Shown: positions 8,332-16,869 of the stretch, piece by piece
How positions within the stretch are numbered: the first letter of the stretch is position 1
Layout of the letters: every line of letters starts with the position of its first letter
Source of the DNA: Gracilimonas sp.
GTDB lineage: Bacteria; Bacteroidota; Rhodothermia; Balneolales; Balneolaceae
NCBI RefSeq assembly: GCF_040218225.1
Contig: NZ_JAVJQO010000002.1
Location: 248,001 to 312,000 of the forward strand
Length of the DNA stretch: 64,000 nt
Direction of reading: 5' to 3'
Program-made: the position numbers and the translations under genes
The notes under the pieces: generated by a model
Database searches by the model: none
What the model was told of the DNA's origin: nothing
What the model saw: the letters and a program-made list of their open reading frames with translations, nothing else

Positions 8332-10503
8332 TTATAAATTTTCAAAAATGAAGTTACTCATCAGTTGATAGAGGTGTTTCCTGGCATTTCCACCATAAAT
8401 ACTGTGAGCTTTGTTGGGATAGATCATGGTTTCAAAGTCAACATCAGCCTCTATCAACGCATCTATCATTTCAACAGAATTCTGGAAGTGAACGTTGTCA
8501 TCCCCGGTACCATGAATCAGTAAATAATTGCCTGTAATCTGATCCACTTTTGTGAGTGGTGCTCCTTCGTTATATCCCTCAGGATTCATTTGAGGAGTCT
8601 GCATGTATCGTTCGGTGTAGATGGTATCATAAAAACGCCAGCTGGTTACCGGTGCTACCGCGATGGCCGTAGTAAATATATCTGAACCTTCAGCCAATGC
8701 TAAAGATGACATATATCCACCATAACTCCAGCCCCAGATTCCGACACGGTTTTCATCAACATAAGGCCATTCTGCAATTTGTTTGGCAGCTGCAATCTGA
8801 TCAGCCGTTTCTAACTGGCCCAGTTTCTTATACACCTGCTTTTTGAATTGCCGGCCCCGGGCTCCTGTTCCGCGATTATCTACTGAAACCACTACATATC
8901 CCTGGTTTGCAAGGTACTGATGCCACATGGGGCGCTGCCCACTTCCAAAAGCTTTTGTTACTGTCTGGCTGCCGGGGCCACCATATACATACATCAACAC
9001 CGGGTATTTTTGGGTAGAATCGAAATCAGCCGGTTTCAGTACATAAGCGTTCAGGCTGGTGCCATTTACGTCCAGTGTAAAAAATTCTTTTTCTACAAAA
9101 CTGTATTCTGCAAGGGTCTCGCTTAGGCCGTTATTGTCCTCGATAATTCTCACACTACGGCCATTACTTCGATGCAGACTCATCACCGGAGGCTTATTAT
9201 AATCTGACCAGGTATCAATATAGTATTTGAAGTCCCGGCTCATGTTAATATCATGCCAGCCAGTGCCTTCGGTAAGCTTGTCTTTTTTCTTACCATCAAT
9301 TCTAATGCTGTAAAGATGCCGCTCAAGAGACGATTCTTCTGTACTCACATAGTATAATTCATACGTTCTTTCGTTGTGACCTATCAGGTCTGTGACATCC
9401 CATTTTCCGGAAGTAATCTGCTCTAACTGCTTTCCCTGCGTGTTATACAGGTACACATGATTGTATCCGCTTTTGTCACTTGTAGTAATAAACTGCTCTC
9501 CATTTGTCAGGAAATACAGGTTATCATGAACATCCAGCCAGGTATCGCTTTGCTCTGTGAGGATCACTCTTGTTGAACCGGTTTCAGCATTTGCAAAAAG
9601 TAAATCCTGCTTATTCTGCAATCGGTTCATTCTGCGAATGGCCAATCGGCTGTTATCCCGGGTCCAGTTAATTCGCGGAATGTACTGATCGGTCTCTTCT
9701 CCTACATCCATCGTCACTGTTTCACTGGAATCAAGATGGTACACATGAATGGATACAATGGAATTTTGCTCTCCGGCCTTAGGGTATTTAAACTCTACTT
9801 CTTCCGGGTAGAGAGAGCCCCAATTGGTCATAAAAAATTCTTTCACCCGCTCTTCATCGAAACGATAAAAAGCGATCCGGTCTCCCTCGGGCGACCAGAA
9901 CCAGGCTTTGGCAAAACCAAACTCTTCTTCATACACCCAGTCGGCGGCACCGTTAATAATCTTGTTGAACTCGCCATCAAAGGTGATTTGAGTTTCCTCA
10001 CCGGTCGATAAATCAACCCAAAACAAATTATTGTTTCGAACAAAAGCGGCACGATTGGCTGAGGGTGAAAGTTCAGCATATTGCTGCTTTTCTTCAGAAT
10101 TCGTCAGCTTGCTGAAATCACCTGATTCAATTTCATATACGTAATAATTCTCGCGGGTACTTCGGCGCCAGATTTGTTCTACATCCGTTTTAACGAGCAG
10201 CTTGGATTCATCCGAAGAAAATTGATAACCCTGAACCCGGATGGTATCGCCATCAGCATCCGTAAACTCATTTCCGTTAAACAGAACCTCTTCTGATCCA
10301 TCAACAATATTAAACCTAATAATCTGATTATCTCTCGTAGCCGAATAATATTCACCATCATTCATCCAGCGCACGTTTTGCACGTTATTAGGTGAAAACG
10401 TCCCATCAAAAATATGTTCAAACTCAATAGGTTTTTTATCCTGAGCTACTGTAGCTACAGAACATATTGCCATCAATATTATTGAGAGTCTAAATACTTT
10501 CAT
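8332..10503 (-). CDS. S9 family peptidase, dipeptidyl peptidase IV-like
   Basis: A 723-aa exported prolyl oligopeptidase-family enzyme. A signal peptide (about 1-20, ending at ATVAQ) precedes an eight-bladed beta-propeller-type region (about 30-480) and a C-terminal alpha/beta hydrolase. The catalytic triad is visible as Ser593 in GWSYGGYMS, Asp668 in GTGDDNVHF and His700 in KAHSIYGG. The double-Glu motif of DPP IV enzymes that binds the substrate N-terminus is present as DWVYEEEFGF. These features support removal of Xaa-Pro (or similar) dipeptides from peptides in the periplasm. It fits a protein-degrading lifestyle together with the Tricorn-like protease at 42.9-46.2 kb. Exact specificity is not known. 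Confidence 0.93.
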   Translation of the reverse strand: MKVFRLSIILMAICSVATVAQDKKPIEFEHIFDGTFSPNNVQNVRWMNDGEYYSATRDNQIIRFNIVDGSEEVLFNGNEFTDADGDTIRVQGYQFSSDESKLLVKTDVEQIWRRSTRENYYVYEIESGDFSKLTNSEEKQQYAELSPSANRAAFVRNNNLFWVDLSTGEETQITFDGEFNKIINGAADWVYEEEFGFAKAWFWSPEGDRIAFYRFDEERVKEFFMTNWGSLYPEEVEFKYPKAGEQNSIVSIHVYHLDSSETVTMDVGEETDQYIPRINWTRDNSRLAIRRMNRLQNKQDLLFANAETGSTRVILTEQSDTWLDVHDNLYFLTNGEQFITTSDKSGYNHVYLYNTQGKQLEQITSGKWDVTDLIGHNERTYELYYVSTEESSLERHLYSIRIDGKKKDKLTEGTGWHDINMSRDFKYYIDTWSDYNKPPVMSLHRSNGRSVRIIEDNNGLSETLAEYSFVEKEFFTLDVNGTSLNAYVLKPADFDSTQKYPVLMYVYGGPGSQTVTKAFGSGQRPMWHQYLANQGYVVVSVDNRGTGARGRQFKKQVYKKLGQLETADQIAAAKQIAEWPYVDENRVGIWGWSYGGYMSSLALAEGSDIFTTAIAVAPVTSWRFYDTIYTERYMQTPQMNPEGYNEGAPLTKVDQITGNYLLIHGTGDDNVHFQNSVEMIDALIEADVDFETMIYPNKAHSIYGGNARKHLYQLMSNFIFENL

Positions 10504-10521
10504 AAATGATAAATTTGGATT

Positions 10522-10555
10522 AAAAAAGAAAAGAACGCCGGTTGAGCATTCTTTT
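10522..10555 (-). terminator. Rho-independent terminator of accD
   Basis: On the minus strand a 10-bp stem with one mismatch (arms 10529-10538 and 10546-10555, 7-nt loop) is followed by a run of T (complement of 10522-10527). It begins about 24 bp after the accD stop and separates accD from the peptidase gene. Confidence 0.65.
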
Positions 10556-10578
10556 CTGTGGTACTGTTTAAATGTCTT

Positions 10579-11424
10579 TTACTTCTTATGGAGAACCAGC
10601 TTCAGCAGCTTGGTAAGTTTTGACTTCATCTTGGTTCGGGGAAGGATGAAATCCAAGAATCCATGTTCGAGTAAATACTCCGCTGTTTGGAATCCTTCGG
10701 GCAGATCACGTCCAATTGTTTGCCTGATCACTCGCGGACCTGCAAATCCGATTAATGCACCCGGCTCAGCAATATTGAAATCACCGAGCATAGCATAACT
10801 TGCCGTTACTCCACCAGTAGTAGGGTCTGTCATATAAGATATATATGGAACCCCGGCTTCCTCGAGCTGAGCCAGCTTAGCTGAAGTTTTTGCCATTTGC
10901 ATCAGGCTGAGCACACTTTCCATCATACGGGCGCCACCTGTTTGAGAAATAATCATCAATGGAATTTTATTTTCTCTGGCGTGATCAATAGCTATACCTA
11001 ATCTTTCTCCTACAACCGACCCCATACTTCCGCCGATAAAAGAGAAATCCATGCAGGCAACAACCAGATCCAGCTTATTCATTTTCCCAACCCCAACGCG
11101 AGCCGCATCACTTAACCCCGTTTTTTCCTGATATTCTACCAGACGGTCTTTGTATTTCTTTCGGTCTTCAAACTCCAACGGATCGGTAGGCTGAATTTCC
11201 TGCCCGATTTCCTTGAATTTTCCATTATCAAAAATAATCTCGAAATACTTTTCACTTCCAATTCTGAAGTGGTATCCACTTAGCGGATCAACCCAAAGGT
11301 TATCTTCCAGCTCGCGTTTATGGATGGTTTCACCGGTTGTAGGAACTTTAATCCAAACCCCTTCCGGCATTTCTTTCTTGGTGTTGGTCTGGATGTTTTC
11401 GTCTTTTCTTTTAAACCAGGACAT
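10579..11424 (-). CDS. accD: Acetyl-CoA carboxylase carboxyltransferase subunit beta, zinc ribbon lost
   Basis: A 281-aa AccD, close to the usual length. It transfers the carboxyl group from biotin-BCCP to acetyl-CoA in the first step of fatty-acid synthesis, as part of an alpha2beta2 complex. The crotonase-like core is intact ([55 protein letters not shown]). In the N-terminal zinc-ribbon region, the four Cys of the usual CPxCG pairs are absent: the aligned segments read VPTTGE and [10 protein letters not shown]. Similar loss occurs in other Bacteroidota AccD proteins as I recall, so this is probably lineage-typical. accA is not in the window. Confidence 0.95.
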   Translation of the reverse strand: MSWFKRKDENIQTNTKKEMPEGVWIKVPTTGETIHKRELEDNLWVDPLSGYHFRIGSEKYFEIIFDNGKFKEIGQEIQPTDPLEFEDRKKYKDRLVEYQEKTGLSDAARVGVGKMNKLDLVVACMDFSFIGGSMGSVVGERLGIAIDHARENKIPLMIISQTGGARMMESVLSLMQMAKTSAKLAQLEEAGVPYISYMTDPTTGGVTASYAMLGDFNIAEPGALIGFAGPRVIRQTIGRDLPEGFQTAEYLLEHGFLDFILPRTKMKSKLTKLLKLVLHKK

Positions 11425-11490
11425 ATACTGAGTTTTGTGAATTTTTCAGAGTAGTAAAATAAAGATTCTGAGTGTTAATTCTGAATCTGT

Positions 11491-12147
11491 TTATACGGAA
11501 GTATTATTAACCTGACTGCTGCTCAAATAATTTGATTCCAGCTCTTCAGCCGTTGTTTTTTTGAAAAATTGTTTACCCGATGAACTATTAAAAAGAGCGA
11601 GCAGAGCATTAGCCGAAATGTTTGTGGTTTCCTGCACTTCAAGTCCTTCCAATTTGTCTTTATTTAAACGGTCAATTCCGGTCCCTATAATCTTCTCACC
11701 GGGATTCAGCATCGGCTCAATTTCGGTAAGCTCCAGAATTTCTGAACCGGATGCAGCTGTAAGCTCCCCGGTAACCTCAAACTTTTGATGATACAAGTGC
11801 TTCCGCCGTGCATTAATCACAGCATGAACCGTTCCCTCACCGGCCGATTGAGCAAAACCTGCGAGGGTATTCCCAGCATAAATATCTATGTCTGAACCAA
11901 ATAACATTCCTTTCACGGCACTTGCAGCAATCCGGAGCCCTGTATATGAGCCAGGGCCTGTACTAACCAGCACGGCATCAAGATCAGAAATTTTGAAGTT
12001 TTGCTCGTTCATCAAATCACGCACAAATAAAAACAAAAGCTCTGAATGCGAACCTTTTCGTTCGGTTCGTTTCTCAAACACATTTCCTTCTTCATCCTGA
12101 AAGGAAACCGAGCAAATATTGGTAGCTGTTTCGAAAGCAAGTATCAT
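11491..12147 (-). CDS. tsaB: tRNA threonylcarbamoyladenosine biosynthesis protein TsaB
   Basis: A 218-aa TsaB, a catalytically inactive ASKHA-fold partner of TsaD needed to make t6A37 on ANN-decoding tRNAs. Diagnostic segments are the opening ILAFETATNICSVSF, KGSHSELLFLFV and VSTGPGSYTGLRIAAS. The C-terminal half is the usual variable region, ending ELESNYLSSSQV. It sits 66 bp upstream of accD and 68 bp downstream of pyrC on the same strand, so a pyrC-tsaB-accD transcript is possible. tsaD and tsaE are not in the window. Confidence 0.94.
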   Translation of the reverse strand: MILAFETATNICSVSFQDEEGNVFEKRTERKGSHSELLFLFVRDLMNEQNFKISDLDAVLVSTGPGSYTGLRIAASAVKGMLFGSDIDIYAGNTLAGFAQSAGEGTVHAVINARRKHLYHQKFEVTGELTAASGSEILELTEIEPMLNPGEKIIGTGIDRLNKDKLEGLEVQETTNISANALLALFNSSSGKQFFKKTTAEELESNYLSSSQVNNTSV

Positions 12148-12215
12148 AGAATAGAAATTGACATCCTGAGGCTTTTATCAAAGAATCCTGATAAATGACA
12201 GGTCTGATATAAAGA

Positions 12216-13496
12216 TCATTTTAGCTCGTTCAGAACCAACTGACCTTTATTAAAAATACCAACCGCCCGTCCTTTTAACTTTTTATCCAGATACGGAGAA
12301 TTTTTGGACTTGGAGCGAACATTTTTTGGAGTGAACGTCCATTCCTCATCGGTATTAAAAAATGTCAGATTGGCTCTGGCTCCTTCCTTGATCTCCGGAG
12401 ATTCAAGGTTCAGAATTCTGCGTGGATTGTATACGAGCTTATCCATCAGCTGCTGAAGATTCAATTTTTTAGTTTGCAGCAGCCGCTGATTGGTAATTGA
12501 CCAAGCCGTTTCCAATCCAATGATTCCATTTGGAGCGTATATGAATTCAACCTCTTTTTCCTCTATGGCATGGGGAGCATGATCAGTACAAATAGCATCG
12601 ATGGTTCCGTCTACTAATCCCTCAATCATTGCATCCACATCTTCCTGAGTTCGGAGTGGCGGGTGCATCTTAAAATTCGTATCAAAATTCTGCTTCTCAA
12701 TCTCTTCATCGGTTAAATCAAAGTGATGAGTACAAACTTCAGTGGTAACATTGATACCCTTTTTCTTGGCTTGCCGAACTAAGTCTACCGCATTTTTTGT
12801 ACTGATATGTGCTACGTGGATGTGTCCGCCAGTGTATTCAGCCAGCATAATATCCCGAGCAATCATCACTTCTTCGGCAATTCCCGGGGTTCCATCCAAA
12901 CCAAGACGCGTTGCCACTTTACCCTCATTCATATGACCAGGCCGGGATAGTGCCAAATCTTCTTCATGATTAATGATTGGCAATCCCAGCATGGAAGAAT
13001 ATTCCAAAGCCACACGCATCACTTGTGAATTATACACCGGATCGCCATCATCACTAAAAGCAACAGCTCCGCCTTCTTTCAGGTCGGCCATTTCTGCTAT
13101 AGATTTTCCTTTTCGCTCTTTAGTTACACATGCAATCGGATGAACATCTACCGCCAGTTTTTCTGCTTTTTTTATAATGAATTCCACCACATCGCGGGTG
13201 TGTGTGGCTGGCTTGGTGTTAGGCATGCAAGCCACTGCTGTAAATCCCCCGAAAGCTGCAGCATCGCAGCCGGTTTTTATGGTTTCTTTGTGTTCGAAAC
13301 CTGGCTCACGCAAGTGCACATGCATATCCATCCAGCCCGGTGAAACATAGGCTCCTTCAAAGTCGTGAGATTCTTCCCCTTTTCCAGCTTTTAGCCCAGC
13401 ACCAATTTCTTTGATCATGCCTTCCATGATACGAATATCAACGGTGTCTTTGCCTTTCTGAGAGTTACTGACAGGTTTCAGGTTTTTGAGGAGCAT
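12216..13496 (-). CDS. pyrC: Dihydroorotase
   Basis: A 426-aa type I dihydroorotase (amidohydrolase superfamily), which cyclises carbamoyl-aspartate to dihydroorotate in pyrimidine synthesis. Metal-site residues are visible: HVHLREPG near residue 60, Asp/His in the middle (NHEED, HVAHIST) and CTDHAPH near residue 305. The substrate-binding MPNTKP motif is present. A well-formed Bacteroidota promoter lies upstream. The intact metal ligands argue for an active enzyme and not for a PyrC' pseudo-subunit. An allantoinase is the main alternative, but the CMPNTKP and CTDHAPH context favours dihydroorotase. Confidence 0.93.
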   Translation of the reverse strand: MLLKNLKPVSNSQKGKDTVDIRIMEGMIKEIGAGLKAGKGEESHDFEGAYVSPGWMDMHVHLREPGFEHKETIKTGCDAAAFGGFTAVACMPNTKPATHTRDVVEFIIKKAEKLAVDVHPIACVTKERKGKSIAEMADLKEGGAVAFSDDGDPVYNSQVMRVALEYSSMLGLPIINHEEDLALSRPGHMNEGKVATRLGLDGTPGIAEEVMIARDIMLAEYTGGHIHVAHISTKNAVDLVRQAKKKGINVTTEVCTHHFDLTDEEIEKQNFDTNFKMHPPLRTQEDVDAMIEGLVDGTIDAICTDHAPHAIEEKEVEFIYAPNGIIGLETAWSITNQRLLQTKKLNLQQLMDKLVYNPRRILNLESPEIKEGARANLTFFNTDEEWTFTPKNVRSKSKNSPYLDKKLKGRAVGIFNKGQLVLNELK

Positions 13497-13527
13497 GAAT
13501 TTATTTTTGAGCTTTCAGGTTCGACCA

Positions 13528-13560
13528 CAAATATACCGTGATTCGGGGCTAAAGCACAAA
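13528..13560 (-). promoter_or_regulatory. Bacteroidota-type promoter of pyrC
   Basis: On the minus strand TTTG (13560-13557), a 21-nt spacer and TATATTTG (13535-13528) match the Bacteroidota -33/-7 pattern. The pyrC ATG follows about 30 nt downstream. It is one of the best promoter matches in the window and helps identify the phylum. Confidence 0.6.
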
Positions 13561-13581
13561 GGGACTTTGGGATGTTTTCTG

Positions 13582-13637
13582 AATACCCAATACCCAATAC
13601 CCAATACCCAATACCCAATACTCAATACTCAATACTC
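13582..13637 (+). repeat. Heptanucleotide tandem repeat (eight units)
   Basis: Five exact copies of AATACCC are followed by three exact copies of the variant AATACTC, 56 bp with no interruption. The array lies in the divergent pyrC/xseA intergenic region, about 35 bp upstream of the xseA -7 element. A seven-base unit would shift reading frames, but no gene runs through it. It may vary in copy number by slippage and alter promoter spacing or curvature. Confidence 0.95.
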
Positions 13638-13672
13638 AAACACTATTTACTTCATCACTCTTTTAAAACCTC

Positions 13673-13680
13673 TATATTTG
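13673..13680 (+). promoter_or_regulatory. -7 element of xseA
   Basis: TATATTTG is a perfect TAnnTTTG match 30 nt before the preferred xseA ATG. The -33 side is poor (TTTAC instead of TTG). With a start site near 13687, the upstream TTG codon at 13690 would be almost leaderless, which favours the ATG at 13711. Confidence 0.5.
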
Positions 13681-13710
13681 TAGCCGATCTTGAACCTGCA
13701 ATCAACCCCC

Positions 13711-14910
13711 ATGCCCGATAAACAAATTCCGTTTCTTTTTGATATTCCATCTGTTGCTGAGCTTACCGAGAAAATCAAAAATCTGTTGGAGCAGAATTTT
13801 GTAGATATTTTGGTGGAAGGTGAAACCAGTAATGTAAACCAAAGCCGGAACGGGCACTATTATTTTACGCTGAAAGACGCTGATGCCTCCCTGCCCTGTG
13901 TGATCTGGCGAAGCACTGCACAACGGCTCGATATCAATCTTACCGACGGACAACAAATTGTTGTAGGAGGAGACATCCAGGTTTATGCTCCGCACGGCCG
14001 CTACCAAATGATTGTTAACCTGGTGCAACAAGCCGGGATCGGGAAGCTTCAGCAGGCTTTTGAAAAGCTGAAGGCAAAGCTAAAAGAAGAAGGCTTATTT
14101 GATGATACTCATAAAGTGGCTTTACCCAAATTTCCGGAACGAATTGGTGTGATCACTTCCTCTACCGGAGCAGCCTTTCAGGATATACGATCTACCCTGG
14201 AGAAAAGATGGCCGCTCGCTGAGGTCAAACTCTACCATGCTAGTGTGCAGGGCGTAAACGCCGCCCCGGAAATCGTGGAAGGCATTAATTACTTCTCCAA
14301 TCATAAAAATGTGGATGTATTGATCATAGGGCGTGGAGGCGGTTCACTGGAAGATTTATGGCCCTTCAACGAAGAATCGGTAGCGCGTGCAGTCTACCAT
14401 TGTGAAGTACCGGTTATAAGTGCCGTTGGTCATGAAGTTGATTTCTCTATTTCCGATTTTGTGGCCGATGCCCGTGCTGCAACGCCAACTCAGGCTGCCG
14501 TACTAGCTGTTCCAGACATCAATGAAATCCGGTTCATGGTAGAAGATTACACCAAGAAGCTGGAAATGAACACCACCGGAGCCATTGAATTATATAAAGA
14601 AAAAGTGGCTAATATGGCGAAATCACATGCATTGCTTGCGGTGAAACAGAAGATGGAATCAGCCCGGTCCCGCATTCTAACTTTGAATGAAAAGCTGGAG
14701 CACCGGACGGAATCATTGGTTCGAAACCGAAAAGAACGTCTGACCAAATTATTTCACTCCTTAGATAAGCAGAATCCTAATGCACCCCTTGAAAAAGGGT
14801 TTGCCCGGGTATGGCAGGATGGAAAATGGATTCGTGAATCTCAGGCCTTCAAAAAAGCCTCTGGCTTCGATTTAGAATGGAAAGATGACAAAATCCCGGT
14901 TGAAAGATAA
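13711..14910 (+). CDS. xseA: Exodeoxyribonuclease VII large subunit
   Basis: XseA carries the catalytic domain of exonuclease VII, which degrades single-stranded DNA to oligonucleotides. An N-terminal OB fold (about 10-105; VEGETSNVNQSRNGHYYFTLKD, CVIWRS) is followed by the catalytic region (IGVITSSTGAAFQDI, IGRGGGSLEDLWPFNEE, ISAVGHEVDFSISDFVADARAATPTQAA) and a coiled coil with a short C-terminal domain. I chose ATG 13711 over an in-frame TTG at 13690 because the ATG follows a -7 element at a sensible distance and gives the typical short N-terminus. The partner xseB, often adjacent, is not in the window; the last 26 bp overlap the next gene instead. Confidence 0.95.
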   Translation: MPDKQIPFLFDIPSVAELTEKIKNLLEQNFVDILVEGETSNVNQSRNGHYYFTLKDADASLPCVIWRSTAQRLDINLTDGQQIVVGGDIQVYAPHGRYQMIVNLVQQAGIGKLQQAFEKLKAKLKEEGLFDDTHKVALPKFPERIGVITSSTGAAFQDIRSTLEKRWPLAEVKLYHASVQGVNAAPEIVEGINYFSNHKNVDVLIIGRGGGSLEDLWPFNEESVARAVYHCEVPVISAVGHEVDFSISDFVADARAATPTQAAVLAVPDINEIRFMVEDYTKKLEMNTTGAIELYKEKVANMAKSHALLAVKQKMESARSRILTLNEKLEHRTESLVRNRKERLTKLFHSLDKQNPNAPLEKGFARVWQDGKWIRESQAFKKASGFDLEWKDDKIPVER

Positions 14911-15850
14911 AACCCATATAACGGTATTAGGCGCCGGTGTTTCCGGTTTAACAACAGCCATTGTTCTTTTGGAAAATGGCTACTCTGTTAAAATCATTTC
15001 CAAACAACTACCTAAGCAAACAACCTCTGCCGTAGCTGCCGCCATCTGGTTTCCATACGAAGCCTACCCTGCTCATAAAGTATCCGTGTGGAGTAAAAAT
15101 TCGCTGCTTCAATACCGACGTCTTTCTCAGGATGATTCTTCTGGTGTTTCATTTATTCCATTTACAGCTTATTTAAATACTGATGAGCAACCCTGGTGGC
15201 TGGATGCATTACCTTCAGAGAATATCTTAGACCGTAAAGTCTCTAGTCCGATCGATCCTAACCACCGAGGATTCAAGCTTTTTGTTCCACTTATTGAGAC
15301 ACCCATTTATTTAGATTACTTAGTGAACCGTTTTAAGGAATCGGGGGGCGAAATCCTTCAACAGGAAATTTCATCCATAGAAGAACTTGATGAATACCCA
15401 TTGGTTGTTAATTGCCTGGGTTTGGGGGCAAAGCATTTATTTGATGACCACCTGCTATTTCCTATACAGGGGCAGGTTGTAAAAGTAGAACCATCGGCTG
15501 AAATTGAAGGCTCGGCTACTGAGTATCCATTGGGTAAAAACGGGGATGAAATGGCGTATATCATTCCCCGTAGAGATGGCATTATTCTGGGAGGTTCAGC
15601 CAAAAAACATCAGTCTTCCACTAAAACAGATGATTCCCTGACCAACCGCATTATTCATTATTGTTCCGAATTTGAACCGAAAGTCGCCAAACTATCCGTT
15701 TTAGAAACAAAAGTTGGATTGCGGCCCGGTCGGTCTGAGATCAGATTGGAAAAAGACGCGACTTTGCCTGTTGTACACAATTACGGACATGGTGGTGCCG
15801 GATATACAGTTTCTTGGGGCTGTGCAGAAGAGGTTCTGAAGCTCCTCTAA
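14885..15850 (+). CDS. D-amino-acid oxidase-like FAD oxidoreductase
   Basis: A 321-aa FAD enzyme of the DAO family. It has an N-terminal dinucleotide fold VLGAGVSGLTTAIVL (about 13-27), the SAVAAAIWFPY segment typical of true D-amino-acid oxidases, an active-site Arg in GLRPGRSEIRLE and the C-terminal signature HNYGHGGAGYTVSWGCA. The expected reaction is oxidative deamination of D-amino acids to 2-oxo acids with release of H2O2 and ammonia. No signal peptide is seen. It overlaps xseA by 26 bp, so translation is probably coupled although the functions look unrelated. Peptidoglycan-derived D-amino acids are the likely substrate. Confidence 0.88.
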   Translation: MTKSRLKDKTHITVLGAGVSGLTTAIVLLENGYSVKIISKQLPKQTTSAVAAAIWFPYEAYPAHKVSVWSKNSLLQYRRLSQDDSSGVSFIPFTAYLNTDEQPWWLDALPSENILDRKVSSPIDPNHRGFKLFVPLIETPIYLDYLVNRFKESGGEILQQEISSIEELDEYPLVVNCLGLGAKHLFDDHLLFPIQGQVVKVEPSAEIEGSATEYPLGKNGDEMAYIIPRRDGIILGGSAKKHQSSTKTDDSLTNRIIHYCSEFEPKVAKLSVLETKVGLRPGRSEIRLEKDATLPVVHNYGHGGAGYTVSWGCAEEVLKLL

Positions 15851-15926
15851 ATAATCAGGTACTGATTTTCTTCATCAATTCTTTACCTGAACTTACTACC
15901 ATCCAAAAAAACCGGGAGGAATTGTC

Positions 15927-16739
15927 ATGTGCCTGATCAAAGTAAATACCCATAATTTTGAACTGGATGCTATTCCATGTGTAGACCTGAAAAATCCGAA
16001 CAGCGCTGATCTGTTCAGGTATAACCGAAGCTGGATTTTAGCCCGTTTTGAAGATGGTATGGTTATCACAAAGCTTGATACCCCTGAGGAAGCTTTTATC
16101 GAATACCTGCCGGCTGAAAAAGCCTGGAAGCCTGTTTCTGCACCCGGATATATCTTTATCAATCAATTGTATGTTGCTGAAGATCACCCTGATGACTGGT
16201 TTAAATCCGAACTTCTGCTGCACTGCGAAGTTGAAAACAGCAAGAAGAACGGTATTGTTTTAATGTTGCCCAACGAATCATTTAAAAACAGCCAGCACTT
16301 CTATTTAAGTCGGGGATATCTTGAACATGCTCATCTTCCCGGATTCACTTTGTTAATAAAAAAATTCAAACCAGAAGCACCATCACCTTCTTTTGCTCTT
16401 TCCATGGAAGACAAACCGAATCCTATTCAAGCTCACCTGGTAACCATCAAATATGCAGACCAAAGTTCATTCATAAATTACTACATCTATGAGATGAAAA
16501 AAGTTTTTGAAGAGATGGGCTTTGAGGTTCAGCTAAAAAAACTACTTAGCGCGTCAGAAGCCCGTGAATCTGGCTCCCCTTATGGCACGTTCGGAGTTTT
16601 CCTGGATGGACATTTTCTGACCTTTCAACTTTTAAACAGAAGCGAAATTGAAGAGCTGATTGGAACTTTAGATCTAAACGAGATGTATCCTGAAGTAAAG
16701 CATTTATATGGTCGGCCGGTTGACTTCGATTTGTACTAA
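15927..16739 (+). CDS. YoaP-like protein with degenerate GNAT domain
   Basis: A 270-aa soluble protein that resembles YoaP-type proteins: an N-terminal GNAT-like half (FEDGMVITKLDTPEEAFIEYLPAEKAWKPVSAPGYIFIN) and a C-terminal YoaP half (YADQSSFINYYIYEMKKVFEEMGFEVQLKKL, FGVFLDGHFLTFQL) with a thioredoxin-like look. In YoaP relatives the segment after the beta4 strand carries the acetyl-CoA loop K/R-x-x-G-x-G; here it reads EDHPDDWFKSELL, so the cofactor loop appears lost and acetyltransferase activity is doubtful. GGGAGGA six bases before the ATG gives an unusually strong ribosome binding site for this genome. The gene lies 76 bp after the oxidase. The role is unknown. Confidence 0.65.
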   Translation: MCLIKVNTHNFELDAIPCVDLKNPNSADLFRYNRSWILARFEDGMVITKLDTPEEAFIEYLPAEKAWKPVSAPGYIFINQLYVAEDHPDDWFKSELLLHCEVENSKKNGIVLMLPNESFKNSQHFYLSRGYLEHAHLPGFTLLIKKFKPEAPSPSFALSMEDKPNPIQAHLVTIKYADQSSFINYYIYEMKKVFEEMGFEVQLKKLLSASEARESGSPYGTFGVFLDGHFLTFQLLNRSEIEELIGTLDLNEMYPEVKHLYGRPVDFDLY

Positions 16740-16869
16740 CCGATATGATATCACATTTATAAACAGGTTAGTTGACACTTATAAGCCGATTTAAGGAAAA
16801 TGGACTTCTGTCGATAAAGGAATGACATACTTCACAAACTCTAATCAGTAACATTAATCTACCAAGAGA

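Noticed and set aside
10179-10361. Alternative frame in the DPP IV-like gene suggesting a frameshift
   Set aside because: The main frame continues without interruption and keeps all catalytic residues.
13582-13637. CRISPR-like array
   Set aside because: Units are seven bases with no spacers, so it is a simple tandem repeat.
13486-13683. Open frame across the heptanucleotide repeat
   Set aside because: Its peptide is just the translated repeat (NTQYPI units) with no start signal; it is an artefact of the tandem array.
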